From: an uncultured Allobaculum sp.
Lineage (GTDB): Bacteria; Bacillota_I; Bacilli_A; Erysipelotrichales; Erysipelotrichaceae
Direction of reading: 5' to 3'
Assembly (NCBI GenBank): GCA_910579655.1
Contig: CAJTVE010000036.1
Coordinates: forward strand, 1 to 32,414
DNA length: 32,414 nucleotides
This document shows positions 1 through 7,906 of the stretch, piece by piece. Below the pieces are notes generated by a model. The model ran no database searches and was not told the origin of the DNA. It saw nothing but the letters and a program-made list of their open reading frames with translations. A program made the translations under genes and the position numbers. Each line of letters begins with the position of its first letter. Within the stretch, counting starts at the first letter, position 1.

Positions 1-56
1 CTTTTAATGCTGCAATAAGGCTGCAGACGGTCTGGTTATAACATTCAGATCTTTTT

Positions 57-542
57 TCATAAAACTGCTGGACCGTTCTTCTTAAGATAGTTACATGCGT
101 TTTGTACTTTTCTATCTAATTCACGCTGGTGTTTTTCTGAGTTCTGGAGATGTCTATTTGAGTCCTGTTCAAGCCTTATCGAATCTTGTACGACCCTGTC
201 TAAGTCTTGTCTAAGCCTTATTGAATCTTGTTCGAGTCTCTTTGAGTCCTTCTTAAGCTTATTTGACTCTTGTTCAAGTCTGCTTGATTCTTGGTCAATC
301 CTGTTTGACTCTCGACGGATTCTATTAGATTCTTCTGCAAGCCTATCCATCTCTTTTCGAATTCTTCGTACTTCTTTTCGAATTCGATCCGACTCTTGTA
401 TAAGTCGATCTGACTCTTGCTCAAGGATAGTTGATTCACGAAGAAATTTGCTTATTCCATCATCGTTTTCTGTCTGTCCGGGTAAGGAAAAGTCGCTGTC
501 ATCTAAATTTTGGGTCTATTGCTTTTTAGTATTTGTCTCCAT
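57..542 (-). pseudogene. Repeat-rich coiled-coil protein gene interrupted by an in-frame amber codon
   Basis: On the minus strand an ATG at 542 has a good SD (AAAGGTG) about 8 nt upstream. It encodes METNTKKQ and then meets TAG at 518-516. The same frame continues open to the stop at 59-57. It gives about 26 non-repetitive residues (DDSDFSLPGQTENDDG...) and then a long Arg/Glu/Gln/Ser-rich repeat of the type RLEQDS/RIRRESN, roughly one heptad per unit, ending in NACNYLKKNGPAVL. The only internal ATG is at 350, which would give a 97-residue protein with no clear SD. The gene starts 2 nt after the TAA of the preceding coiled-coil ORF, so the two were probably co-transcribed. The C-terminal YLKKNG resembles the YLKQNG near the end of that neighbour, suggesting the two are paralogous. 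No enzymatic domain is visible, and a function is not inferred beyond a coiled-coil partner of the nuclease-like gene upstream. The amber codon could be a real lesion or a sequencing error. Confidence 0.55.
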
Positions 543-544
543 GG

Positions 545-850
545 TTAAATCACCTTTTTATTTTCTTCGACCTTTTGGGAATTGAGAAGCTTGTTGATGG
601 TATCTTCATCCATGCCGTTTTGTTTGAGATAGAGTGATAAAATTTGAAAATTTTTATCTGATTCCTGCGCATGTCTTTCTGATTCAAGCCGTAATCGCTC
701 TGATTCCTGCGCATGTCTTTCTGATTCAAGCCGTAATCGCTCTGATTCCTCCGCAGGTCTCGCTGATTCCGTCACCTGCTGTTTTAATTCAAATTGCTGT
801 CTCTTGGATTCATTAAGCTGTTTTTCTAAGTCTCCTGTCTTTCTTTCCAA
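545..850 (-). pseudogene. Coiled-coil tail of the frameshifted PD-(D/E)XK gene
   Basis: This 101-residue reading frame begins with TTG at 850 (MERKTGDLEKQLNESK...) and ends at TAA 545. The middle is a heptad-like repeat, SERLRLESERHAQE, encoded by a 42-bp DNA duplication. The end, YLKQNGMDEDTINKLL, resembles a short helical cap. It is probably not an independent gene. Adding one base to the T7 run at 903-897 extends the upstream nuclease-like frame through SDRQMKRFDELERK. A second added base near 855-865 then leads straight into DELERKTGDLEK. Nuclease-like proteins of this family commonly carry such a C-terminal coiled coil. I therefore read it as the displaced C-terminus of the 882-1790 ORF, although independent expression from the TTG cannot be excluded. 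Confidence 0.5.
659..742. repeat. Two exact 42-bp direct repeats inside the coiled-coil ORF
   Basis: Two identical 42-bp units start at 659 and 701, and a diverged partial third copy starts at 743. Because 42 is a multiple of 3, each unit adds 14 residues (two heptads) to the coiled coil. The exact identity indicates recent duplication or copy-number slippage. Confidence 0.85.
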
Positions 851-881
851 TTCGTCTTTCTTTCTAATTCATCAAATCGTT

Positions 882-1790
882 TCATCTGTCTATCTGAAAA
901 AAATTGAGACCGTCTACGTTTTTAATTTCCTGTTTTTCAATGGTTGTCAGCATGGTTAACCCACCTTTCTCTTCTAAGAATTTGATTTTTTCAGCCTGAT
1001 TCGGATTGCGGAAAAGCATGCCCATGTATAAAGCGGGATTGACAAGCGATTGACTATCTTTATCCTCATCACCCTTATCCATAGCCTGATCGTAATCATC
1101 ACCAATGAAAATCATGGTGATTTCCATTTCGTGCTGGAAAGCAATCGAGTACGGCAGCATATCTTCTGAAAGTTCATCGAGAAGAACCATTTTTGCATCC
1201 TGCCCATCGATTCTTAACATAAATTCATCGCTATGAAGACGGATTCGAAGGGAATGGCTCTTCTTTCCCGCAAACGGGAAAATCCAGATGGAACGAACCG
1301 GCGTCATTTGCTCATAATTATCGTTTTCAAATCCTGCATCGTCGCTATTCTTCTGGGATGAGAAAAGACGACTCACATAATAAATCGTGCGGTCCACGAT
1401 TTTTTGAATGGAAATATGATTCTGAATTTCAATATTCAAAAGCATGATTTCCTTGCGGTCATTATGCAGATGACTGAGGTAATCAAAACGGACAGTTCCG
1501 GAACTGTCGGTATCTTCAACAGAGGTATGAGCCATTTTCTGATGAAGAACATCGGAATCGAACAGGAACGGACGGGAAGGATCACTGATTAAGCGAATGA
1601 TTTCTTCAATGGAAAGACTTCCGCATTCTTCTGGATTGGCAAACTTTGCGATAAAAGCCGGAAATAATTTGAATTGAAGAATCAGCTTAATCCATCTATC
1701 AATCCATGGTTTTGGAAAAACCAGATATTTTGCAGGTTCGGAAAGTGAGTTTTTATTGGGCCGGTATTCTCCTTTGGATTTGCAGTTCAA
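882..1790 (-). CDS. PD-(D/E)XK nuclease family transposase / Rpn-like protein, 3' end frameshifted
   Basis: This 302-residue frame starts at TTG 1790, with AAAGGG 6 nt upstream. No ATG is available, because an in-frame TAA lies 11 codons further up. The core carries FDYLSHL followed by a linker and NIEIQN (a D...ExQ arrangement), then QKIVDRTIYYVSRLF. This matches the PD-(D/E)XK core seen in the 'PD-(D/E)XK nuclease family transposase' and Rpn groups, whose members are linked to RecA-independent recombination. The second half (IFPFAGKKSH, ELSEDMLPYS, GLTMLTTIEKQEI) also fits that family. The frame ends FFQIDR-TGA at a T7 run (903-897 on the plus strand is A7). One extra base there would continue into the coiled-coil tail found at 545-850. 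The N-terminus lacks the usual strong 'DRFLF/DDFMF' opening, so it may also be degraded. Family assignment is moderate; activity is doubtful. Confidence 0.6.
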   Translation of the reverse strand: MNCKSKGEYRPNKNSLSEPAKYLVFPKPWIDRWIKLILQFKLFPAFIAKFANPEECGSLSIEEIIRLISDPSRPFLFDSDVLHQKMAHTSVEDTDSSGTVRFDYLSHLHNDRKEIMLLNIEIQNHISIQKIVDRTIYYVSRLFSSQKNSDDAGFENDNYEQMTPVRSIWIFPFAGKKSHSLRIRLHSDEFMLRIDGQDAKMVLLDELSEDMLPYSIAFQHEMEITMIFIGDDYDQAMDKGDEDKDSQSLVNPALYMGMLFRNPNQAEKIKFLEEKGGLTMLTTIEKQEIKNVDGLNFFQIDR

Positions 1791-2140
1791 TTGAGTCCCT
1801 TTAGAAGTTATTACAGTCCATTATATAAAATTACTCTTTATACATTCTAATACAGCAAACTTCAAAGTTTTATTGAGATCAGGTTTGGTTGCAGGGTTCC
1901 TGCTTTAATTTTAACAAATTCTTATCCAATCTGGCAGCAACTCAGATTTATATCTTTTTATATTAAAAATATATTAATTGATTCTGATTCAGCAGCATTT
2001 CTAAGAGCTTCTAAAAAAGCAGAATGTCCAGGGTAAACGCCATCCATGAATTCGTACTTCTGATTTGACTGATTTATAAATCTTAACGGGCTGTTTTGGC
2101 GATTTATGGTCTTGCAAGAAACATACAGTTGGTTTTGTTT
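1791..2140. other. AT-rich intergenic region
   Basis: This 350-bp stretch separates the 3' end of the histidine kinase from the nuclease-like gene. It is notably AT-rich around 1955-1980 (TATTAAAAATATATTAATT) and could hold the promoter of the minus-strand cluster. I see no confident gene, terminator hairpin or RNA gene here. Confidence 0.4.
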
Positions 2141-3184
2141 TCAGTCTTTAAAATACAGAGCCGGGGGAAATTCGATCGATGCAATGACACCTGTTTTGCC
2201 TTCGGGTAAATCCTTTCGGTTTTCTATTTTGAGCGTGCAGCCAAGCCGATGGCAGATTTCATCCGATAAATACAGGCCAAAGCCGCTGGACGCTGTAAGG
2301 TTGTTATGGCCGTTTTTGCCGGTAAACCCTTTTTCATAGATTCGGGGCAAGTCTTCTTTGGCAATTCCACAGCCCTCATCCAGAATCGAAAACGTGGTCG
2401 CCGTGGTTTTGATGGTAAGGGTGGAGAAGTCTGGGGTGTATTTGAGCGCGTTAGAAAGCAGCTGCTCAATCACATAGCCAATCCATTTGCGATCTGTGCA
2501 GACAACGCCTTGATCGAAATCACAGTCGATTGTGATGTGGCGATGGATAAACGAAGAAGCATTTTCGCGGATCAGCGGCCGGATGACAGATTCCAGATTG
2601 ACGTTTTGAATCCGGTAGTCCGAACCATCCAGGCGCACATAAATCATGGCCTGGCTGACATCGCGGGCAATGCGTTTTTCACAGCGGATAAGTTCTTCCC
2701 GGTCTGGGTTTTCCAGCTGCAGCTGTAATTCCATGGCTGCTAAGGGCAGTTTGATCTGGTGTGCCCACAAGGAAAAGTAATTTTCCAGATCGGTCTGCTC
2801 CTTTTTGGCGCTTGACGAAGTCGAGATCATTTTCTGATTGAGTTCTTCCATCTTTTCAGCACAGGACTGCAGCGAGCGTGGATATTTTTCCGGATCAAAG
2901 ACATCCCCAGCTAACAGATGCTTAATGGTATGAAGTCTTCGCAGATAGAAGCCAAGATAGACGAACATGAAAAAGGCAGTAATGGCCAGATACAACAAGG
3001 CCAGTTCAACGGGCTCGGCATAGATCCAGCAAAGAATGGCCATCAACAAAGCACTGCCAAGCCATGCAGCCAATAACAGCCAGTTCTGGGCGAACAGATC
3101 TTTGAGATAGGTCAGATATTTATATCGAATGGGTTCTTCTTCAGTTAAGAAATACTCTTCGGGTTTATAGACAGGAGCGGACAT
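2141..3184 (-). CDS. Sensor histidine kinase, BceS-like (intramembrane-sensing)
   Basis: The protein has 347 residues. I start it at ATG 3184, where GGTGA lies 5 nt upstream, rather than at the earlier ATG 3223, which has a weak SD. Two membrane segments at about residues 34-54 and 59-81 have almost no extracytoplasmic loop, the layout of intramembrane-sensing kinases such as BceS. The H box is LWAHQIKLPLAAM with His142. The ATPase domain shows the N box QLLSNALKYTP (Asn245), the G1 box DEGCGI (Asp269) and the G2 box GFGLYLS at about 301. All catalytic boxes are intact. BceS-type kinases normally sit with a response regulator and an ABC transporter that senses cell-wall antibiotics. Neither is present on either side here, so the partner must be encoded elsewhere or be lost. 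A minus-strand terminator at 3366-3398 separates it from the methyltransferase gene, so it probably has its own promoter. Confidence 0.88.
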   Translation of the reverse strand: MSAPVYKPEEYFLTEEEPIRYKYLTYLKDLFAQNWLLLAAWLGSALLMAILCWIYAEPVELALLYLAITAFFMFVYLGFYLRRLHTIKHLLAGDVFDPEKYPRSLQSCAEKMEELNQKMISTSSSAKKEQTDLENYFSLWAHQIKLPLAAMELQLQLENPDREELIRCEKRIARDVSQAMIYVRLDGSDYRIQNVNLESVIRPLIRENASSFIHRHITIDCDFDQGVVCTDRKWIGYVIEQLLSNALKYTPDFSTLTIKTTATTFSILDEGCGIAKEDLPRIYEKGFTGKNGHNNLTASSGFGLYLSDEICHRLGCTLKIENRKDLPEGKTGVIASIEFPPALYFKD

Positions 3185-3365
3185 GAGGATCACCAGGCCT
3201 TTCAGAAAGAGAAAACAGAGCATCGATCCAGAAAACAGGGCATCAAAAGACTGAACTGTCGCTGAACTGTCGCTGGGCTTTTCTGGATCTTTGTTTACTC
3301 ATTTCAAGATAGCCAAATTCAATCGAAAGTACCACCAATCTTCTCAAATGAAAGATTGAGCAGAC

Positions 3366-3398
3366 AAAAACAGGCAGCACGTTTTTATGGGCTGCCTG
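3366..3398 (-). terminator. Rho-independent terminator after the methyltransferase gene
   Basis: On the minus strand CAGGCAGC pairs with GCTGCCTG across a 12-nt loop (3398-3391 with 3378-3371), followed by TTTTT at 3370-3366. It lies about 85 nt past the methyltransferase stop. Confidence 0.8.
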
Positions 3399-3455
3399 CA
3401 GAAAGGTCAAAAGAAAATCGGAAAACAGGAATCTGGAAAGGATGAAGGTTTGCAG

Positions 3456-3476
3456 CCGAAAACCGAAAACCGAAAA
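3456..3476. repeat. Heptanucleotide CCGAAAA x3
   Basis: Three perfect tandem CCGAAAA units lie immediately downstream of the methyltransferase stop codon (3484). This is a short simple repeat with no evident coding role. Confidence 0.8.
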
Positions 3477-3483
3477 CCGTTTT

Positions 3484-4074
3484 CTACTCGGGCTTGCGCG
3501 CTTCGATGACCCAGAAGCCTTTATCACGGGTGACGCGACGGGTTGTCAGTCCCAGTTCATTGAGTTTATCCATCGCACTTTGCGCCCCATGCTGTTTGCG
3601 GATCACAATCCAAAGACTGCCCCCAGGAAGCAGATGGGCGGCAGACTGTTCAAATAACGAATAGATGACCTGTTTGCCGGTGCGGATGGGTGGGTTTAAA
3701 ACGATCAGCGGATAATTTTGATCATTGACGGAGTCCTGATTGAGAACAGTGGCTTCAATATTGTATCTGGCATAGTTCTCTTCGGCTAAATGGCAGGCCT
3801 GGCTGTTGGGATCGATGGCGACCAGTCTGCTGTTCCAGAAACTGGCCAGAATCACGCCGATCACGCCGATTCCGCAGCCAAGATCGAGAAATTCAGTGAC
3901 GGGTTTTACTTCTTTTAAAATCGTTTCGCAAAGAATGCGGGAACCAGTATCCAAACCTTCTTTAGAAAAAACGCCCGCTGAAGAACTGACCGTAAATGAG
4001 CGGCCGTTGACATCAAAGGAAATGGGAAATTCAGTGGTATCCAGATTGGGATCTGCTTGATAATAATGAGACAT
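3484..4074 (-). CDS. Class I SAM-dependent methyltransferase, RsmC/YbxB-like
   Basis: The protein has 196 residues and starts at ATG 4074, with a strong GAGGT SD 6 nt upstream. Longer in-frame extensions lack an SD and cross a hairpin. Residues 62-72 (FLDLGCGIGVI) form SAM motif I. VAIDPN at about 85-90 is the acidic motif that binds the ribose. LNPPIR at 126-131 is the N-P-P motif typical of RsmC/RlmG-type guanine-N2 rRNA methyltransferases. It has the length of the short single-domain Gram-positive form (B. subtilis YbxB-like) rather than the two-domain E. coli RsmC. The likely role is methylation of rRNA (m2G), but the substrate cannot be proved from sequence. A terminator-like hairpin sits directly upstream of its SD, which may attenuate read-through from glgB. 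Confidence 0.85.
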   Translation of the reverse strand: MSHYYQADPNLDTTEFPISFDVNGRSFTVSSSAGVFSKEGLDTGSRILCETILKEVKPVTEFLDLGCGIGVIGVILASFWNSRLVAIDPNSQACHLAEENYARYNIEATVLNQDSVNDQNYPLIVLNPPIRTGKQVIYSLFEQSAAHLLPGGSLWIVIRKQHGAQSAMDKLNELGLTTRRVTRDKGFWVIEARKPE

Positions 4075-4084
4075 AGTTACCTCG

Positions 4085-4111
4085 AAAAAAGACAGGGAAA
4101 TCCCTGTCTTT
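4085..4111 (-). terminator. Terminator-like hairpin between glgB and the methyltransferase RBS
   Basis: On the minus strand GACAGGG pairs with CCCTGTC (extendable by AAA/TTT and A-T pairs), followed by TTTTTT at 4090-4085. The T tract ends only about 4 nt before the GAGGT SD of the methyltransferase, so it could either end the glgB transcript or act as an attenuator in the methyltransferase leader. Confidence 0.7.
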
Positions 4112-4248
4112 GTTGTTTCTGTTGATATTGTGAATCCAGAACCGGCGGATGAAAACCTGAATGCCCTGAGACTCAAAGCTGAGAATTTCAAAGGAGGGAT
4201 TCAGATCGGGATCCAGCTGGCTATGCTCCAGCAATTGTACCGGCCGGA

Positions 4249-6126
4249 CTATTTTGTTTCTTCTTTATCGTTTTCAACACGGAAGATCATCGCGCCTAAG
4301 GCTGGCACTTTGACATTGATGCGCCATGGCTGGTTGTTCTGTGGCAGGTGGAAGGCACGGACATTCTGGATGTCATCATTGGAAATTCGTCCACCGTATT
4401 TTTCCCACTGCGTGTTGAGCAGCTCGGTATAGGTGCCTCTGTAAGGAACACCAAACTGGAGCTGATAAGGGTTGGTTGAGAAGTTCAAGATAAATACGTA
4501 GGTGTATTTGCTTCCTTTACGCATGAAGGAGAACGTATTGTGATCGGCATCATCCGCATTGATCCACTGGAAGTTGGTTGGATCATAGCCATAGAAGAAG
4601 GCATCATCTTCCGTGCAGATTCCAGTCATATCTTGGAAGAATTTTTCGAAAGAAGCATGCATTGGATACTTGCGTAAGAACCAGTCGCAGCCTTTCATTT
4701 CGTCCCATTCACGAAGCATGCCCAGCTCGTTGCCCATGAAGTTTAACTTCTTGCCTGGGTGGCCGAACATATAGGTATACAGAGCACGGGCCTGGGCAAA
4801 CTTGTCATCATAGCTTCCCCACATCTTATCAACGATTGTTGCTTTACCGTGAACAACTTCATCATGACTTAAAGGCAGGATGAAGTGTTCGGAATAGAAG
4901 TAAGCCATCGAGAAGGTGATGTCATTGTGGTGCCATTTGCGATAGATTGGGTCGAGTTTGAGATACTTGAGGGTATCGTTCATCCAGCCCAGATCCCACT
5001 TGTAGTCATAACCGAGACCGCCATCGAGTGTTGATTTGCAGACATTCGGGAAGTCAGTCGAGTCTTCGGCAATCAGCATGATTTTGCCTTTGTATTCCTG
5101 GTTGAGGGTGAAGTTCATGCGCTTGATAAAGTCGGTTGCGCCTTTATTTTCGCCCAGCATCTTGTTGCCCTTCCAGAAAATCGCATTGGAAATTGCATCC
5201 ATGCGCAGGCCGTCAACATGGTATTCTTTGAGCCAGTAGTTGGCAGCGGATATTAAGAAAGAGCGGACGCTTTCTTTCCATAAGTCAAAGTTGCTGGTGC
5301 CCCATTCGGAGTCTGCGTCTTCGTGTTTGGAATATTCGTAAAGCGGCGTACCGTCAAAGTAGGCCAGGGCATAAGCGTCTTTGACAAAATGGACAGGAAC
5401 AAAGTCCATGATGACACCGATGCCGGCATCATGCAGCCGGTTTACAAATTCCTTGAGTTCGAGTGGTGTTCCATAGCGGCTGGTAACGGAGAAGAATCCC
5501 GAAACCTGGTAGCCCCAGGAGCCATCAAATGGGAATTCAGAAAGCGGCATGACTTCAACATGAGAGAAGTGGTACTTCTTGCAGTGAACGATCAGTTCAT
5601 CCACGATATCGGAGTAGTGGACGAACAGGCCGTCTTCGTGCTGTTCACCGGCACCGGGGACTTCTTCAACACGGGTGTTGCGGTCGCGCCATGAGCCAAC
5701 ATTCATTTCGTAGATCGAGATCGGTTTATCAAAGCCTTTAGTACGAGTTTCCATCCATTCCTGGTCAGTCCAGCCATCAAAACTTAAATCTGTAATGATC
5801 GAATCGTGCTCGGGACGAACTTTGGCAGAGAAGCCATAGGGGTCAATTTTGTCCACAACGTTTCCATTCTGCTGGGTAATTCTGTATTTATAAGCCTGGC
5901 CGCATTTTGCTTCGGGAACAACGACACTCCATACGCCTTCGGCATCTTTTTCCATCGGGTTTTTTGTAGTGTCCCATTCGTTAAAGTCGCCAACGACTGA
6001 GATAGCCTGCGCATGGGGTGCGTAGACAATAAAGCTGACCCCTTCTTTTTCAGGGTGAGCGCCAAAATACTCGTAAGCATTCAGTTCCCGACCTTGAAAA
6101 AAGGGGGTAAGATCCATTTTTTTCAT
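4249..6126 (-). CDS. glgB: 1,4-alpha-glucan branching enzyme
   Basis: The protein has 625 residues and starts at ATG 6126, preceded by AGGAGG at 6-nt spacing. Residues about 18-100 form a CBM48 module (YEYFGAHPE, VVGDFNEWD). The GH13 catalytic domain shows GYQVSGFFSVTSRYG at 205-219, DFVPVHF at 241, VDGLRMDAIS with nucleophile Asp310, LIAEDST with acid/base Glu354, and LPLSHDEVVHGK with His421-Asp422. The C-terminal all-beta domain ends near NQPWRINVKVPALGAMIFRVEND. It transfers alpha-1,4-glucan segments to 6-OH positions to branch glycogen. The usual partners glgC, glgD, glgA and glgP are not adjacent, so it appears to be transcribed alone here. The minus-strand hairpin at 4085-4111 probably ends its message. 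Confidence 0.95.
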   Translation of the reverse strand: MKKMDLTPFFQGRELNAYEYFGAHPEKEGVSFIVYAPHAQAISVVGDFNEWDTTKNPMEKDAEGVWSVVVPEAKCGQAYKYRITQQNGNVVDKIDPYGFSAKVRPEHDSIITDLSFDGWTDQEWMETRTKGFDKPISIYEMNVGSWRDRNTRVEEVPGAGEQHEDGLFVHYSDIVDELIVHCKKYHFSHVEVMPLSEFPFDGSWGYQVSGFFSVTSRYGTPLELKEFVNRLHDAGIGVIMDFVPVHFVKDAYALAYFDGTPLYEYSKHEDADSEWGTSNFDLWKESVRSFLISAANYWLKEYHVDGLRMDAISNAIFWKGNKMLGENKGATDFIKRMNFTLNQEYKGKIMLIAEDSTDFPNVCKSTLDGGLGYDYKWDLGWMNDTLKYLKLDPIYRKWHHNDITFSMAYFYSEHFILPLSHDEVVHGKATIVDKMWGSYDDKFAQARALYTYMFGHPGKKLNFMGNELGMLREWDEMKGCDWFLRKYPMHASFEKFFQDMTGICTEDDAFFYGYDPTNFQWINADDADHNTFSFMRKGSKYTYVFILNFSTNPYQLQFGVPYRGTYTELLNTQWEKYGGRISNDDIQNVRAFHLPQNNQPWRINVKVPALGAMIFRVENDKEETK

Positions 6127-6763
6127 GGGTTTCCTCCTGACTGATAGGTTTTTATTATTCATCTATCATTGTATATCAAAGGCAACAGATGGAAAGAATC
6201 AAGAGAGAAAAAATGACTATTGTTCAGGTTTAATTTTTTGTACGTTCTTACATTCGTCTGTATTTCCAATTCGTGAGATCAGGATTGGTGAACAAAACGA
6301 AGCAGATTAATAATTATCTCATGGTCTCTTTTGAGAGGGACAGTGGGCGCCTGAAAGAATCGGATTGGGACGAAATACGGTCTGTAGGCTCTTGCATTCG
6401 GTCTGTGGCTGTCTTCTTTTAGCGGATTCATTCTATTTCCTGAATCTGAACCAGGCTGGAAAGAATGCTTTGGCCGGTCTCTTTCTGCTCGCTTCCATCC
6501 CATGATTTCCGTCTGATTTTAGTCTGAAGAAGGCATGGAAAATGGAAGGTCCTCATTCTTTGGCCGGCCAGAAGAAGAAAGTAAAAAAAACAAAGAGTTC
6601 ACTCTGGAAACCGGAAAATGTACAGGAAAGAGCGAACACCTGTTTTGAATGGATGCTTCAAAAAAGTACAGACAAGAAGAAACGGTTTCGAGGACAAAAA
6701 CAAAGAACGATTGATTTTAAGCACTTCGATCATCATTCAAAAAACATCTCTATAAATCGATCA
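6127..6763. other. Long intergenic region upstream of glgB
   Basis: About 640 bp lie between the glgB start and the dusB terminator. The glgB-proximal side holds a TATACAAT box on the minus strand near 6165-6175, a possible -10, but no convincing -35. Short reading frames on both strands (for example 6542-6766 plus) lack RBSs and recognisable products. No tRNA or T-box element was recognised. Confidence 0.4.
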
Positions 6764-6791
6764 TAAAAAAACCGGACGAAAATCCGGTTTT
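6764..6791 (-). terminator. Rho-independent terminator after dusB
   Basis: On the minus strand AAACCGGA pairs with TCCGGTTT around a 6-nt loop, followed by a run of seven T. It is 20 nt downstream of the dusB stop. Confidence 0.88.
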
Positions 6792-6811
6792 CATTGCCTT
6801 TTTCAGGATGT

Positions 6812-7906
6812 TTATCCATCTTGTCTGTCCTGGAGACAAGAAGTTTCTTCCTTCGCCTCATCCAGTACAGACTTTTCACGAGTTTCAGCCTGAAGGGTGG
6901 CTTTATCTTCTTTTTTATCTGGATGGCTGGCCTGATAGTCTTCAATCAGTTTCTGGTATTCATCCAGAATCGTAACCAGTTCCTCATAGGTCCGGATTTT
7001 GGACAGGCGGTCTTTGTATTCATGGCTTTTCGGAAGACCTTTTAAATACCAGCTGGCCAGGCCGCGCATCTGGGAGAGGGCCACTCGTTCATCGAGATCT
7101 TCGCAAAGCAGCCGGGCATGGAGTTTGCATGCAGAAAAACGCTGCTCAAGTTCAAATGTATGATGTTCGCCGGTAAAGTAGTCGACGCATTCCTGAATCA
7201 GAAAGGGATTGCCAACAATGCCGCGGCCAATCATCACGCCGTCACATCCGGTTTCGTCCATCATGCGGACCATGTCTTCCACGCTGGTTACATCCCCATT
7301 GCCAATCACAGGGATAGAAACCGCTTCTTTGACTTTCTTGATCCAGCTCCAGTCCGCTTTGCCTTCATACATCTGGGCTCTGGTTCTGGCATGCAGGGTA
7401 ATCGCGCTGACGCCGGCTTTTTCCATGGCTTTGGCCATTTCCACGCAGTTGATATGGTCTGCATCAAACCCCAGCCGCATTTTGACGGTAACTGGCTTTT
7501 TGACGCTGGCCACCAGATCTTTGATTAGATCATAGGCATAGTCGATATCCTTCATCAAGTAGCTTCCGGCTTTGGCCTTGATGACTTTATTGACCGGGCA
7601 GCCCATATTGAAGTCAATGATATCGCAATCCGTTTCTTCATCCAGAATCCGGGCGGCATTTAAAATCGTATCTTTATCATGGCCAAAGATCTGGAAGGAA
7701 ACGGGGTGGTCATTTTCGTCGGATTTCAGCATCCGCCGGGTTCTGGTGGAGTCATAGTAGAGGGCTTTATCAGAAACCATTTCATTGCACACAAGGCCAG
7801 CCCCAAACTGGCGGGCGATCGTGCGAAAAGCTCTTGTCGAAACCCCGGCCATCGGTGCAATGACAACGGGACTAGGCAGCGAGATCTCCCTGATCTTCAG
7901 AGACAT
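6812..7906 (-). CDS. dusB: tRNA-dihydrouridine synthase DusB
   Basis: This FMN-dependent TIM-barrel enzyme reduces uridines in the tRNA D-loop. The protein has 364 residues. I start it at ATG 7906 (MSLKIREISL); a GTG at 7924 would add six residues. APMAGVSTRAF at about 17-28 is the FMN-binding opening. FNMGCPVNKV carries the catalytic Cys103. KMRLG, LHARTR and GNGDVTS follow in family order, with IGRGIVGNPFL near the phosphate-binding end. A charged C-terminal tail of about 40 residues (SHPDKKEDKATLQAE...) extends beyond the usual Dus fold and looks disordered. The start lies inside hslO, a 35-bp overlap, so translation is probably coupled; an AGGA is about 12 nt upstream. It is the last gene of its unit, followed by a strong terminator. 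Confidence 0.94.
   Translation of the reverse strand: MSLKIREISLPSPVVIAPMAGVSTRAFRTIARQFGAGLVCNEMVSDKALYYDSTRTRRMLKSDENDHPVSFQIFGHDKDTILNAARILDEETDCDIIDFNMGCPVNKVIKAKAGSYLMKDIDYAYDLIKDLVASVKKPVTVKMRLGFDADHINCVEMAKAMEKAGVSAITLHARTRAQMYEGKADWSWIKKVKEAVSIPVIGNGDVTSVEDMVRMMDETGCDGVMIGRGIVGNPFLIQECVDYFTGEHHTFELEQRFSACKLHARLLCEDLDERVALSQMRGLASWYLKGLPKSHEYKDRLSKIRTYEELVTILDEYQKLIEDYQASHPDKKEDKATLQAETREKSVLDEAKEETSCLQDRQDG

Noticed and set aside
516..518. Amber codon read as pyrrolysine or as a programmed read-through signal
   Set aside because: There is no pyl gene or read-through element in view, and neighbouring frameshifts make simple decay more likely.
3243..3527. Response regulator upstream of the histidine kinase
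   Set aside because: The only frame there encodes no receiver or winged-helix motifs and overlaps a terminator; it is not a gene.
4188..4220. AAAGGAGGGAT on the plus strand as an RBS
   Set aside because: No plausible plus-strand gene follows. The resemblance to the 8930 site (AAAGGAGGGAT...GGATCCAG) is short and probably chance.
6127..6763. tRNA, T-box or small protein in the gap upstream of glgB
   Set aside because: No cloverleaf, T-box sequence or ORF with an SD was recognised.
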